A DNA stretch of 64,000 nt. It comes from Blepharisma japonicum (taxonomy: Eukaryota > Ciliophora > Heterotrichea > Heterotrichida > Blepharismidae). The stretch covers positions 150,363-214,362 of the forward strand of contig CATKHK010000077.1 in assembly GCA_949751835.1 (NCBI GenBank). Direction: 5' to 3'. The notes under the pieces were generated by a model that was not told where the DNA came from, searched no databases, and worked only from the letters and a program-made list of their open reading frames with translations. Each line of letters begins with the position of its first letter. Position 1 is the stretch's first letter. Below are positions 45,910 to 58,327 of the stretch, piece after piece. Both the position numbers and the translations under genes were made by a program.

Positions 45910-46570
45910 TTTATAAGTCAATGTGCAAAATTAATAGTCTAAAAGCTACAGCAATCACTCATAAACCCGTGTAAGCCTCGCTAATTGATTATTAATTTCA
46001 CAATCCTGAAATTGAGCAAACAACATTAGTGTCCAAGATGACAGTTCATAATTCTAGAAAAGATAAAAAGGATGTTCAACTGACAAAAGTAACAAATTTT
46101 AAATCCTATTCTAATATCTTTAACTATTTTAAAAGAGAGATTTTCCTCAAATGCGTGTTCTGTAGTGAAAATGGATTTTCTTTAGCAAAATAGCAACTGT
46201 AAAATATTATGTGCTATCCAAAATATATTTACAAATAAAGTATGAATTGAAACAATAAACAAGAATGATGATAATTAAAAGTTTTCTTCAAAATTAAAGT
46301 TGGAAAAATAAATACAGAGTTTGTGTCATTATCAGCAGCACTATCCAGGATGAATTTTAATTGAGAGCCATCGATTGTGGTGCCTAGTTATTTCAATTCA
46401 TTTTTAAGATCCAAGAGATCTTTGAAATTTATGATATGTTTCAAATCAATACCTAGAATAAGATTTGAAAAAAAGACGCGTTAGGGTAAAAATAAATCGC
46501 TTTTATATCACGAATTCTAGTCTTTATTGCTATGTAAACTAATAATAATGCAAATGTAAATTTAAAAACC
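45910..46570. repeat. R4a repeat, copy 1
   Basis: About 650 bp upstream of BK17, closely matched by 48,191-48,850 upstream of BK18 (for example CCTCAAATGCGTGTTCT and TGTGTCATTATCAGCAGCAC). BK17 and BK18 plus their R4a flanks form a local tandem duplication. Confidence 0.7.
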
Positions 46571-46572
46571 AA

Positions 46573-46800
46573 TATTCTGTATTCCCTTTCTAGCACAATC
46601 TAAGGGTGGACTTTATTATATCTATAATAAAGCGATCCAGATAACTGTGTGCACCTAACGTGAATTCTCGGCTTTGAAAATTTGAAAAACGAACTTTCTC
46701 GCCACCTTTTAACAAAATGGAAAGTCTTAATCTAGAGCACAACATCTGGTATGTCCCAAAAACCCAACTAACGGTTGTACGTCAAATTGGGATATCCCTC
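46573..46800. other. About 220-bp insert absent from the sister repeat
   Basis: Lies between R4a and R4b-like sequence; the second copy lacks it. It is richer in G+C than the flanks and contains the perfect hairpin CTTTATTATA-TC-TATAATAAAG (46,611-46,632). No open frame is seen. It may be a small insertion element or a non-coding RNA; the sequence alone does not decide. Confidence 0.4.
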
Positions 46801-46924
46801 CTATTTTAAAAATTATGATATGCTGCAAGTAATGCCTAGAATAAAATTAGAAAAATGATCTTAGCGAGTGCAGCCTCTCATCTGAAAGGCGTAAACTTAA
46901 CTTTAGCTATTAATTTCGAATCTT

Positions 46925-48190
46925 TTAAATTGTTTTGATCTTTTTGCATTTCTTTTCTTTCATATCAAATTCATATAAATTATAACCTTCAAAAGCAAAA
47001 TAAACTTTATTTTGCCATAAAACACTGCATCCAATTAATTCATTATTTTCAGTTCTTGAGCTACCTATTGTGCTCCAGACTTTTCAGTCATGGCTTCCTT
47101 CATAAATATATCCGCCTGCTTCTATTACATAAGCATTTTTATCATTTTCACATACAATTTTTCTTCACATTCCTGATTGAACGCTATGCAACTCAATGTA
47201 ATTATTTTGAATAATATGGTAGCAATAAATCTTTGAGTGTTCTCTACCAGATAATAATATTTTATTATTTTTAGCTATGCATGACACAAATGTGGATTGA
47301 ATTGGCAAAGGAGATAAATTTTCTCATTTGTTTTCGATTAAATAATATCTAAATGCATTACTTACATATACAAAATCTGTATATCCTCCAAAAATATAAA
47401 CACAGCTATTATAATATATAGATCCGTTGGCATACAGACTATGTTCTGCATTAATTACTTGCTTAACATTATTATTGGATTCAATAATAAAAGCAGTATT
47501 TTCAATTGGACAATTTCCATAGCAAAAGATTGAGTTTCCAGGAATCAAACACATAGTTATATATTGGCTCTTTTGGCCATCCAATAAAATATTGAATTCA
47601 GTTGATGAGTAATTATTATTTAGATCCACTTGCACAATTTTTTGGGTATTATTACGAAAAAGAATAAATCTATTTGATTCATTTATGAAAGGCTCTTTTT
47701 TTGTTAATTTTCCCTCATTATCTATAAAGAAGCTTGATTTATCAAAAATGTCAAAAGAATCTTTAAGGCTATTTATTGCTTCTTCCGGCTGTGAAGTTAG
47801 CATCTCATCTATTTTATTCTTGTTAAAATTTGATATGACTTCTACTATCTTTATTTCAGAAATTATTTTGCGTTCTTTTTCTATAAATTCGTCAAATGAT
47901 TCCAATGTAATTTTCATTTTCTCATTAATTTGCTTAATTTGCATTGAAAAATCTGAAATAACTTTTCTCTTTAGCTCATACAAATCTGATAACGATTTGT
48001 GAAGACAATCAATAAGAACTCTTTTCGTTTCTGGATTTGGTGAAATTATTAAGTAATCTGGAAGATGCCTAGATTTAGGTGCAGTTTTTAGATGAGTTGT
48101 GAGATGCGTATCACACGAATAAACAGGAGGATTTGTGCATGGGCAAACAAATTCCAACTTATTTTCACAGTGATCTTTTCAACACTTCAT
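46925..48190 (-). CDS. BK18: B-box-like zinc finger/kelch protein, intact, 421 aa
   Basis: Starts MKCWKDHCENKLEFVCPC at 48190 and ends in TAA at 46925. Zinc ligands are complete (CDTHLTTHLK). TGA is Trp at residue 4, ENKW (47324), GMWRKI and HDW. It is the nearest relative of BK17, with which it shares CDTHLTTHLKTA.KSRHLPDYL, and it keeps the cysteine lost there. Confidence 0.8.
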
Positions 48191-49130
48191 TTTATAAGTT
48201 AATCTACAAATTAATAGTCTAAATAAACTACAGCAATCACTCATAAAACAGTATTAGTCTTGCTAATTGACTATGAACTTCACAATCCTAAAATTGAGCA
48301 AACAATATTAAAGTCCAAGCTGACAGCTCAGAATTCTAGAAAAGATAAAAAGGATGCTCAAGTGCCAAGAGTAGCAAATTTTAAATTCTATTCTAATATC
48401 TTTAACTATTTTAAAAGAGAGATTTTCCTCAAATGCGTGTTCTATAGTGAAAATGTATTTTCTTTAGCAAAATAGCAACTGTAAAATATTATGTGCTATC
48501 CAAAATATATTTACAAATAAAGTATGAATTGAAACAATAAACAAGAATGATGATAATTAAAAGTTTTTCTCAAAATTAAAGTGGGAAAAATAAATACAGA
48601 GTTTGTGTCATTATCAGCAGCACTATCTAGGATGAATTTTAATTGAGATCCATCAATTTTTGGTGCCTAGTTATTTCAATTCATTTTATGATCCAAGAGA
48701 TCTTTGATATTTATGATATGTTTCAAATCAATACCTAGAATAAGATCTGAATAAAACGCGTTAGGGTAAAAATAAATCGCCTTTATATCACTAATTCTAG
48801 TCTTTATCGCTATTTAAACTAATAATAATCCAAATGTAAAGTTAAAAACCATTACTACAAGTAATGCCTAGAATAAAATTAGAAAAATGATACCCTGGCA
48901 CAAAATAATCCGCTCTCGCCTGCTAACTACATTAAGCAGATCAATATTTTCTGGAAGTAGATTCGCATTTACTTATACGAATTTTCACATTCATAACAAA
49001 TAATTGTATTTAAATACAGATGCTTTCATAATTATTATGCCAAGATTCATGATTTTGTACTAAAATTATAATTATTATATATGGCATAATTAGTGCATGA
49101 AATTCAAGATTAAATATTGCTAATTATGCA
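48191..49130. repeat. R4a copy 2 followed by R4b copy 2
   Basis: R4a (48,191-48,850) matches 45,910-46,570; R4b (48,850-49,130) matches 44,330-44,580. A 71-codon plus-strand frame at 48,260 is not open in the sister copy and is not taken as a gene. Confidence 0.65.
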
Positions 49131-49164
49131 TTAAGCTAAACTTTAGTTATTAATCTCAAATCTT

Positions 49165-50430
49165 TTAAATTGTCTTGATTTTTTGGCATTTCTTTTCTTT
49201 CATATCAAATTCATATAAATTATAACCAAGAAAAGCAAAATAAACTTTATTTTGCCATAAAACACTGCATCCAATTAATGCGTTATTTTCAGTTCCTGAG
49301 CTGCCTATTGTGCTCCAGACTTTTCAGTCAAGGCTTCCTTCATAAATATATCCGCCTGCTTCTATTACATAAGCATTTTTATCATTTTCACATACAATTT
49401 TTCTTCACATTCCTGATTGAACGCTATGCAACTCAATGTAACTATTTTGAATAATATCATAGCAATAGATCTTTGAGTGTTCTCTACCAGATAGTAATAT
49501 TTTATTATTTTTAGCTATGCATGACACAAACGAGGATTCAATTGGCAAAGGATGTAAATTTTCTCATTTGTTTTCGATTAAATAATATCTAAATGCATTA
49601 CTTACATATGCACTTCCTGTAAATCCTCCAAAAATATAAACACTGTTATTATAATATATAGAGCCGCTGATACCCAGACTATGCTCTGCATTAATTACTT
49701 GCTTAACCATATAATTCGATTCAATAATAAATGCAGTATTTCCAAATGGATAGTTTCCATAGCAAAAGATTGAGTTTCCAGGAATCAAACACATAGTTAT
49801 ATATTGGCTCTTTTGACCATCCAATAAGATATTGAATTCAGTTGATGAGTAATTATTATTTAAAGCTACTTGCACAATTTTTGTTGAATTATCACGAAAA
49901 ATAATAAATCTATTTGATTCATTTATGAAAGGCTCTTTTTTTGTTAATTTTCCCTCATTATCTATAAAGAAGCTTGACTCATCAAAAATATCAAAAAAAC
50001 CTTTAAGGCACTTAATTGCTTCTTCTGGTCCTGAAACAAGTATTTCATCTATTTTATTCTTGCTGACATTTGATATGACTTCTGTCATTTTGATTTCAGA
50101 AATTATCTTTCGTTGCTTTTTTATAAATTCGTCAAATGATTCCAATGCAATTTTCATTTTCTCATTAATTTGCTTAATTTGCATTGAAAAATCTAACACA
50201 GTTTTCTTCCTTAACTCATACAAATCTGATAGCGATTTGTGAAGATAAGCAATAAGAACTTTTTTTGTTTCTGGATTTGGTGAAATTGTTAAGGAATCTG
50301 GAATATGCCTAGATTTAGATGCAGTTTTCATATGAGCTGCAATATGTATATCGCATGAATAAACAGGAGGATTTGTGCATGGGCAAGCAAATTCCAATTT
50401 ATTTTCGCAGTGGTCTTTTCAGCATTTCAT
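49165..50430 (-). CDS. BK19: B-box-like zinc finger/kelch protein, intact, 421 aa
   Basis: Starts MKCWKDHCENKLEFACPC at 50430 and ends in TAA at 49165. All zinc ligands are present (CDIHIAAHMK). The frame is open with TGA as Trp (residue 4; ENKW at 49564; GMWRKI; LDW). The propeller shows YYNNSVYIFGG and LSGREHSKIYCYD. It shares the DLN/ALNNNYSSTEF insertion of its subfamily. Confidence 0.8.
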
Positions 50431-50604
50431 TTTATAAATTTATGCAACAATCAATAACCTAATAATTATGATTTTAATGTTTAATATCTTTTAATTATTT
50501 ATATTTATTATTTGAATAGTTGTGAATCTTCCAAAATCTTCTCTACGAAATTTTAATTCATGTCGAAGTTTTGCTTTGAGGGTATTTCAAAGCCTCTTTT
50601 AATG

Positions 50605-50753
50605 TTGTTTATCTAAGGGATCTGGAAGGCGCCTAGATCTAGATCAGCTTTCATATGAGCACCAATATTCAAGTCGTACAAATAAATAGGAGGATTTGCG
50701 CATGGACAAGCAAATTCTAACTTATTTTCGCAGTTATCTTTTCAGCATCTCAT
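50605..50753 (-). pseudogene. BK20: 5' fragment of a B-box/kelch gene
   Basis: Starts MRCWKDNCENKLEFACPC at 50753 and fades out after about 50 codons with altered ligands (YLYDLNIGAHMK). Only the zinc-finger end is left; the flanks are unrelated spacer and R5. Confidence 0.7.
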
Positions 50754-51030
50754 TTTATATATTTCTGGAAGATCCCTTTCCTCTTCGTGCTCCATGAGAA
50801 AAACCTTCTAAAGAATTGTGTTTTGGCTGATCAGCCAGCATCACCACTTAGACTGCACTAAATAAAATCTAGTCGGCCACATTGGCCTCTCCACTCACTA
50901 GTTCAAGGTTCCCTACCTAGTATGACATCAGCTACAGGTATAAGAGCGTGGGTAAATTCACCAAACCATATTAATGCTTATCCGCTAATCCTAGTTGTCT
51001 ATGCATTATCAACTGATATAATCTCGCAAC
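50754..51030. repeat. R5 dispersed repeat, copy 2
   Basis: Partner of 13,561-13,860. Like the first copy it lies directly upstream of a BK start codon (here the fragment BK20). The sequence 50,431-50,604 between BK19 and BK20 holds nothing recognisable. Confidence 0.5.
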
Positions 51031-51169
51031 AAATATAAAAATTTCAAGATCAGTGGTAGCAATCTAAGATTTAAAAATATTCCTAATTATGCGCTAAACT
51101 TAACTTTAGTTTTTGATTTAAAATGAAAAATCTTTTAAATTTTTTTGATTTTTTTGCATTTCTTTTCCA

Positions 51170-52399
51170 TTATGTCAAATTCATATAAATTATAATTGTT
51201 AAAGCAAAATAAACTTTATTTTGTCATGCAACACTACATCCTATTAAAGCGCTGTTTTCAGTACCTGAGCTACCTATTGTGTTCCAGACTTTTCATTCAT
51301 GATTTCCTTCATAAATATAGCCGCCTGCTTCTATTACATAAGCATTTTTATTATTTCCACATACAATTTTTGTTTTTCCTAATTGAATGTTATGCAACTC
51401 AATGTAACTATTTTGAATAATATCATAGTAATAGATCTTTGAGTGTTCTCTACCAGATAGTAATATTTTATAATTTTTAGCCATGCATGACACATATAAG
51501 GATGGAGCTGGCAAAGGATTTAAATTTTCTCATTTGTTTGCTAATAAATTATATCTAAATGCGTGACTTACATATCCCCTTTCTACACATCCTCCAAAAA
51601 TATAAATATTGTCATTATAATAAATAGAGCCAGACAGCCCCATACTAAATGGAGCATTAACTACTTGCTTTACATTATTATTCGATTCAATAATAAATGC
51701 AGCACTTGTAGGAAATGGATAATTTCCATAGCAAAAAATGGACTTTTGAGGAATTAGACACATCGTTATAAATTGGCTTCTTGGGCAATCCAATGAGATA
51801 TTGAATTTAGTTGATGAATAATTATTATTTAGATCTGTTTGCACAATTTCTGTGGAATTATCACGAAAAATAGTAAATCTATTTGATTCAATTAAGGAAG
51901 ACGCTATTTTTGTTAATTTCCATGTCTCATCTATAAAGAAGCTTGACTCATCAAAAATACCAAAAGAATCTTTAAGACATTTAATTGCTTCTTCTGGCTC
52001 TGAAACGAGCATTTTATCTATTTCTGTTTTTCTGAAATTTGATACGATTTCTGGTATCATTATTTCAGATATTATTTTGCGTTGCTTTTTTATAAATTCA
52101 TCGAACGATTCCAATATAATTTTCATTTTCTCAGTAATTTGCTTGATTTGGATTGAAAAATCTAAAACAGTTTTTCTCCTTAATTCATATAAATCTGATA
52201 GCGATTTGTAAAGACAATCAATAAGAACTTTTTTAGCTTCATCATTTGGTGAAGTTATTAAGCGATCTGTAAGGTGCCTAGATCTAGATGCAATTTTCAT
52301 ATGATCGCCAATATGTAAGGCACATGAATAAATAGGAGGATTTGCGCATGGGCAAGTAAATTCAAACTTATTCTTGCAGTGGTCTTTTCAGCATCTCAT
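51170..52399 (-). CDS. BK21: B-box-like zinc finger/kelch protein, C-terminus altered by frameshift, 409 aa
   Basis: Starts MRCWKDHCKNKFEFTCPC at 52399. The frame is open (TGA as Trp at residue 4, at the ANKW site 51530 and HEW 51293) until VYFALT, where one base is missing compared with related copies (near 51,200). It then ends at TAA 51170 instead of the family stop at 51135. Only the last propeller strand and the basic tail are lost, so a near-normal protein is possible. Confidence 0.7.
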
Positions 52400-52739
52400 T
52401 TTATAATGAATATCTAAAAATTAATATCCTAAATAATTGGCTGATTCCAATACTAATTTCCTCGAATCATAATTATTTGAAAAGATTATTAACCTTTAAA
52501 ATCTTGTCTATGAAACTTGAATCCTTTTCAATGCTTTTGAAACAAAAACATATTTACAATAATGTGTGCTTTAATGTCCCAATGGACTATAACTTAAAAA
52601 GTTAATGAGAGCATTTATCTCAAGCGAAAGCAATTTTCGATCTAATAGTCAGGAAATAGTTAATAGATAGCCAAAATTCTGTACGCCTGAAATTTTAGCT
52701 TAATTTATAGATAAATTATATAATTAATATAAAAGTGTG
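52400..52739. other. Spacer between BK21 and the BK22 fragment
   Basis: AT-rich, about 340 bp. No gene or repeat is recognised apart from the short BK 5' flank near 52,400. Confidence 0.35.
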
Positions 52740-53175
52740 CTAAATTGTTTTAATCTTTCGAATTTTCTTTTCTTTTAAATCAAACTCATGCAAAATTATA
52801 ACCCTAAATAGCAAAATAAATTTTATTTTGCCACGATGCTGTAAATCCAATAAAATTATCATGCTCCATACTCGAACTTCCTATTTTACACCAGACTTTC
52901 CATTTACGATTGCTTTCGTCAATATTGCAAACTATTTTATCAAATAATAGCTCTTTTATTTTCGTATATAATTTTTCCATAACCTGCCTGAACATATGCA
53001 ATTCAGCGTAACTATTTTGACTGATATCATAGGAATAGATTTTTTAATGCCCCTTCCTAATAGTAAAATTTTGTTTTTCCTGCAAATGTAAGATGTAAAT
53101 GCACATGAAGCTGGTAAATTGTTTATATTTTTCCATTTATTCTTCGCTAATAAATTGTTTATTATATTCATTCAC
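52740..53175 (-). pseudogene. BK22: 3' fragment of a B-box/kelch gene
   Basis: Shows KNKWKNINNLPAS, CRKNKILL and WQNKIYFAI in broken frames and ends at TAG 52740. It is cut at about 53,175, where retrotransposon sequence begins, so the element probably landed in or recombined with this gene. No 5' half is found on the far side of the element. Confidence 0.7.
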
Positions 53176-53179
53176 TAAA

Positions 53180-56090
53180 TAACTTAAACATGCTGAGGTA
53201 AAAAATTGTAAGCTTTTATTCGATATTGGCCTAAATCTGAAAATTAGTGAAATTAGCTCTTCATCGATTCATTTTAATGAATTCTCTTTAATTTTACTTC
53301 TAAATCTTGATTTTTCCTGGTTTTTTAATTTTTTTCAGTCTATTATTTCAGGAGATCTTATTAAATTTTTAACTGTAGGGAATGAATCAAATATCTTTTT
53401 TGAGCATTTTGTAAATTGATTTCTTAAAAGCTCTCTATCACTTTTATCAAATTGTTCACTGTTATAGTTTTTTCATAGCTCTTTTAATCTGTTAGCTTTG
53501 ATTTCCCTCAGAATTAAGTAGTAAGATGGTATTTTGGTAATAAGATGCAATATCGGTATAGGACATCATTGAGGAGCGTATGATACTTTCCTTAGTGTTT
53601 TTCTTATGCAAGTCTCAAATTTTCCTTTCTCTCCTGATAAAAAAATTTTGTTCTCATTTTTATCTACAGTATTGCCCATCCCTTATAAATTTCCTCTGAT
53701 ACAGCTTTCGATAAGAATTTTAATGATTTATAATTAAAGCAATCTTGTCTTATACATCTTCCTATATTGTTCAAAGAAAATTTGAATTTGGGTAGTCTTA
53801 TTCTGCATTGTTCAATAGAATAGCTATTAATAAAAAATTTTCCGTCTTTCCTTAATTTCATAGTATTACCTAAATATTTATAAGATGTCGTTAAGCATGC
53901 ATATTCATTTTCTCTGTATTTGTCTAAATAAATTTCCTTTTTCCTTGATAGAATCATAATAGCTGTTTTATCAATTCCTTTATTGATTTCCATATTATTA
54001 TTGTTACATCATCTAATTACTTCATCACAAGCTTTAAGAATAGATTCATAATTATCACTTGCAATTAAAATATCATCAGCATAATCTCTAATAAATAGTC
54101 TTTTATCATTTTCTAGTATATCAAACAAGTCGTTAATATAAAGGTTAAATAAAATAGGACTTAATGGAGAACCTTGTCTAGCTCCTCTGTTAATTTTCAT
54201 TCATGGCATTTTAGAGCCCAAGACTCTTAAAGTTTGATCTTCGAAGATTAATTTTACAGCGTTAATTAGCTCAGCTGGCATCTTATAATTTTTTAGTTTT
54301 TCAATCAAAATTTGTCTATTAACAAATTTATATGCTTTTTTTGAAATCTATAAAAAGAAGAAAAATATTGCCTACTTTGTTGACATTAAATTTCTCATCA
54401 ATTCATGAATTTAGTATTTCGTATTGAATTTTAGCTGATTTTTTCTTTATAAATCCAAATTAATAACTTTTTATCTTTTCTGTTAAAATTTTTCGATATT
54501 TTTTGAATATGGAACTTTCATACAATTTAACTAAAAAGTTTATTAGTTCAATTGGTAGTTTTCAGCAAGATTTTTATAGCCTTCATTTTCAATATCATAA
54601 ACAATTCTATTACTACTCTCATACAAATTTGAATAAAATACTTTTCACGTATTGTACATACCATCATCACCACGAATACAACTTCTCTTTATAAATTTTA
54701 ATCTCCTATTCACTAGATATTTATCATCTCTCATATTAATGATATCTAGTATTTTATTCATATGCATACTAATAATCTCATTCTTTTCTAAAATTTTTAT
54801 ATTGGTGGTTCTTCTGTTTCTTCTTCCATATGCTCATCTTAAAGAACTTTGAAATGCTCATATTCAATTGCTAATATCTATTTTAGCAAGATTCCACAAT
54901 ATATTCTTCATATTTTCATAATTAGCATAGTCAATTTTAATATTCTTATTAATCTGAAAGTCTAAACACCTGCTCTTTCTGCTCATCTTAATAAATTGTA
55001 TCATATGTGAAGTTTTTTCTGTTTCATAAAGGAATAAATCGATGGGAAATTTGCTAAATGTATAATCAATAATTTTTTGGCAGTTTATATTTTTAAAGTT
55101 GGATTATTAGTAGAGTTTTTGATTTTATAGTCACATTCTTCAAGGTAGTCAAGAAGTATTTTGCTAATCTTGTCATTTTTATTTGATAGATAGCCTTTAA
55201 TATGTAAATTGAAATCTCAGTAATTATATCACATTGATATTTTTCAATGTTTCGTAAAAGTTTCATAAATTCCTCTGTTTTACATTTAGGTCTTGCATAG
55301 ATAAAGCAGGTTTTGAATCCTAATCCTTCAGCAATTGCAAATTGATATTCATTGTTGCTATCTTTTTCTAGAATTTTTCAATTTTCAGAATCTCTATCAT
55401 ATATTTGCAATCCTCAACTATCCAGTTTGAGGATTTTATTAAAATTTTTACTTATAAGTTCTCCAAATCCACTTTTTAGAATTCCTATCAGGTCACAGTT
55501 TGATTATTCAATTTCTTTTATTGAGTAATTTTTTATCCCTAGTTTATTATTCTAAATGTTTATGCAAGCAACTTTAATACAGTCTTTATCTGATTTCAAT
55601 ATATTTTTATCTTTCTTCATTTCTATTTCTGGTTTATCCCCAAACAGTTCTTTAATATCATAAATAATCAGCGATTTGAATTTTCTGCTTAAAGGACCAT
55701 CTGTTTTAATATCAAATCAAATGCAATCTCAGTTTCTCTCTTCACAGAATTTACGAATTAAATGTTCGTTTGACCATATAACAGAAGTTAATGAGAAATT
55801 TTCCTCTTTCTTGCCTTTTTCAATAAAACTTCTACTAACTACATCTTCATTTTCATTCGTAATTTTAATAAGTGCTTGTGGAAAATGAATAATTTTGCTA
55901 TAATAAGCTTAGGTACTCATATGTCTATTAATTTCACTCATAATTCATTTAATTTCCTTTTATAAAGCTCAGCATTGTTTATATTTGTGCATCTATCAGA
56001 GTAATGTCCAATTTTATTATATTTATTACAAAATCTAGTAAAATAGTGTTTTATCATAAAATCTCTTCCCAAATTTTAATACTTTTTCCA
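53180..56090 (-). mobile_element. Decayed non-LTR (LINE-type) retrotransposon
   Basis: Read on the minus strand with TGA as Trp. A CCHC-type zinc knuckle lies at 55,989-56,030 (C-x2-Y-x4-H-x4-C, second Cys changed to Tyr). Next is a region with an APE-endonuclease-like DFNLH segment near 55,200. Then comes a reverse transcriptase: LLFIDFKKAYKFVN near 54,340; MPWMKINRGARQGSPLSP; YADDILIA at about 54,065-54,085; and YKYLGNTMKLRKDG. There is a C-terminal tail to about 53,180. Several frameshifts and true stops break it, so it is inactive. No terminal repeats are seen, as expected for a LINE. The order knuckle-endonuclease-RT and the motifs support the class; the clade is not clear. Confidence 0.75.
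54009..54200 (-). pseudogene. Reverse transcriptase core fragment
   Basis: Open 63-codon stretch holding the two best RT motifs, GARQGSPLSPILFNLYINDL and YADD, the latter with the metal-binding Asp pair. It continues through a TGA (Trp) into the next 109-codon stretch (53,664-53,993), so the RT and thumb-like region is open for about 175 codons. Confidence 0.8.
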
Positions 56091-56558
56091 AGATTTTTAG
56101 CATCCTCAATGGAGCTTAAGGGCAAATATATAATTTGAATTAAAATACAGCTACATTTATCAGGGATGAACCTTAATTTTAGAGAGACATTAAGTGTTCC
56201 ACTTCATTTTATACATCTTAAGAGGTCTTTAAACATTTTGGTTAACCTAAGCCAATAACTAAAGTAAGATTAGAATAAAGATATCCAGGGATAAAATTAC
56301 CACTTTTACCTACTAATTGCAGTAAACGGAGCAATATTCACTAGAAGATTCGCACCTACTTATACACTAAATTTTCACATACATAACAAATAATTTTAAT
56401 TAAAATTAAGATCTAATTATATCAAGCCCGATAATTTGCGCATTAAATAATAAATACTATATATGATATATAATAAGTGGCATTGTCCAAGATTTGAAAT
56501 ATTGCTAGCTAATTATGCCTAAGCTTTATTTTATTATTAATCTCTAATAAAGACTCTT
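56091..56558. repeat. Spacer with R4b repeat, copy 3
   Basis: The part at 56,230-56,480 is a diverged copy of R4b (GAAGATTCGCACCTACTTATAC, ACATAACAAATAATT). No gene is seen. Confidence 0.55.
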
Positions 56559-57824
56559 TTAAATTATTTTGATTTTTTGGCATTTCTTTTCTTTCATATC
56601 AAATTCATATAAATTATAACCAAGAAAAGCAAAATAAACTTTATTTTTCCATAAAACTTTGCATCCAATTAATTCGGTATTTTCAGATCCTGAGCTACCT
56701 ATTGTGTTTCAGACTTTTCATTCATGATTTCCTTCATAAATATATCCACCTGTTTCGATTACATAAGCATTTTTATAATTTTCACATACAATTTTTCTTT
56801 TTCCTGGTTGAATGTTATGCATCTCAATGTAATTATTTTGAATAATATCATAGCAATAGATCTTTGAGTGCTCTCTACCAGATAGTAAAATTTTATTATT
56901 TTTAGCAATGCATGATACAAATGTTGATTTAATGGGCAAAAGATTTAAATTTTCTCATTTGTTTTCTAATAAACAATATTTAAAGGCATTATTTGCATGA
57001 TCAGTTACTGTATATCCTCCAAAAATATAAACACAGCTATTATAATAAGTTGAGCCACTGAGACCCAGACTATGTTGGGCGTTAATTACTTGCTTAACAT
57101 TATTATTCGATTCAATAATAAATGCAGCATTTGTAGGAGTCGGATGATTTCCATAGCAAAAAATTGAGTTTCCAGGAATTAAACACATAGTTATATACAT
57201 GCTTTTTGGATTATCCACTGAGATATTAATTTCAGTTGATGAGTAATTATTATTTAGATCCACTTGCACAATTTTTGTGGAATTTTCACGAAAAATAATA
57301 AATCTATTTGATTCATTTATGAAAGGTTCTGTTTTTGTTAATTTTCCTGCATCATCTATAAAGAAGTTTGACTCATCAAAAATATCAAAATAATCTTTAA
57401 GGCACTTAATTGCTTCTTCTTGTTCTGAAGCCAATATTTCATCTATTTTAGGATTGCTGGCATTTGGCATGACTTCTGTCATCTTTATTTCAGAAATTAT
57501 TTTGTGTTGCTTTTTTATAAATTCGTCAAATGATTCCAATGTAATTTTCATTTTCTCCTTAAGTTGTTTAATTTGCATTGAAAAATCTAAAACAGTTTTT
57601 TTTCTTAATTCATATAAATCTGATAGTGATTTGTAAAGATAAGTAATAAGTGCTCTTTTTGTTTCTGGATTTGGTGAAATTATTAAGAGATCTGGAAGAT
57701 GCCTTGATTTAGATGCAGTTTTCATGTGAGCACCAATATGCGTATCGCATGAATAAATAGGAGGATTTGTGCATGGGCAAGCAAATTCCAACTTATTTTC
57801 GCAGTGGTCTTTTCAGCATTTCAT
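56559..57824 (-). CDS. BK23: B-box-like zinc finger/kelch protein, intact, 421 aa
   Basis: Starts MKCWKDHCENKLEFACPC at 57824 and ends in TAA at 56559. The eight ligands are complete (CDTHIGAHMK). TGA is Trp at residue 4, ENKW (56955) and NHEW (56718). The tail is KEKKCQKIKII. The upstream flank carries the conserved TAGGCTATTGATTGTTGCAT element. Confidence 0.82.
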
Positions 57825-58327
57825 TTTATAAATTAATGCAACAATCAATAGCCTATAATTACCTGATTTTAATACTTAATTTCTTTTAATCATTTATATT
57901 TATTATTTGAATAGATCGTGAGTCTTCTAGCTTCTTGTCAGTGAAATTAGAATCCAAATCAATGTTTTTGCTTTTTGATTGTATTTGCAATGCCTCTTTT
58001 AAAGCGCACGACAATATTGATATTGTTTACCTAGCTTTCACCTAAAAAATTGAAATAAAATACAGCCAAGAGTAATAAAATTTAAATCTAATTCTTATAT
58101 TTGGCTATTTAATAAGAAATCTTTGCTCTCAAATAAATAAATGAATGATAGCCTGAACTTTCTGATTTTGTCTTGGGCTATGTAAAGTTTTGATTCTCAA
58201 ATAATAAATGAGCTCATCCAAAGAAGAACTCTTACCAAAAATGAGACAAAAGATAACTTAAAAAATAATAAAAATGACTGTAAGGCCTAATCTTCATGCA
58301 TAAATTAATAGTTAATATAAAGTTTTG
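57825..58327. other. Spacer between BK23 and BK24
   Basis: About 500 bp, AT-rich. The end next to BK23 has the common BK 5' flank; the rest is weakly like the 44.1-44.3 kb spacer (CTTCTTGTC, GCGCACGACAATATTGATATTG). No gene is seen. Confidence 0.4.

Noticed and set aside
48260-48475. A 71-codon plus-strand gene in R4a
   Set aside because: The sister R4a copy at 46 kb has stops and shifts in this frame, and no family is recognisable.
53180-56090. An LTR retrotransposon or telomerase
   Set aside because: No long terminal repeats, integrase or protease are seen. The knuckle-endonuclease-RT order with GARQGSPLSP and YADD fits a LINE better.
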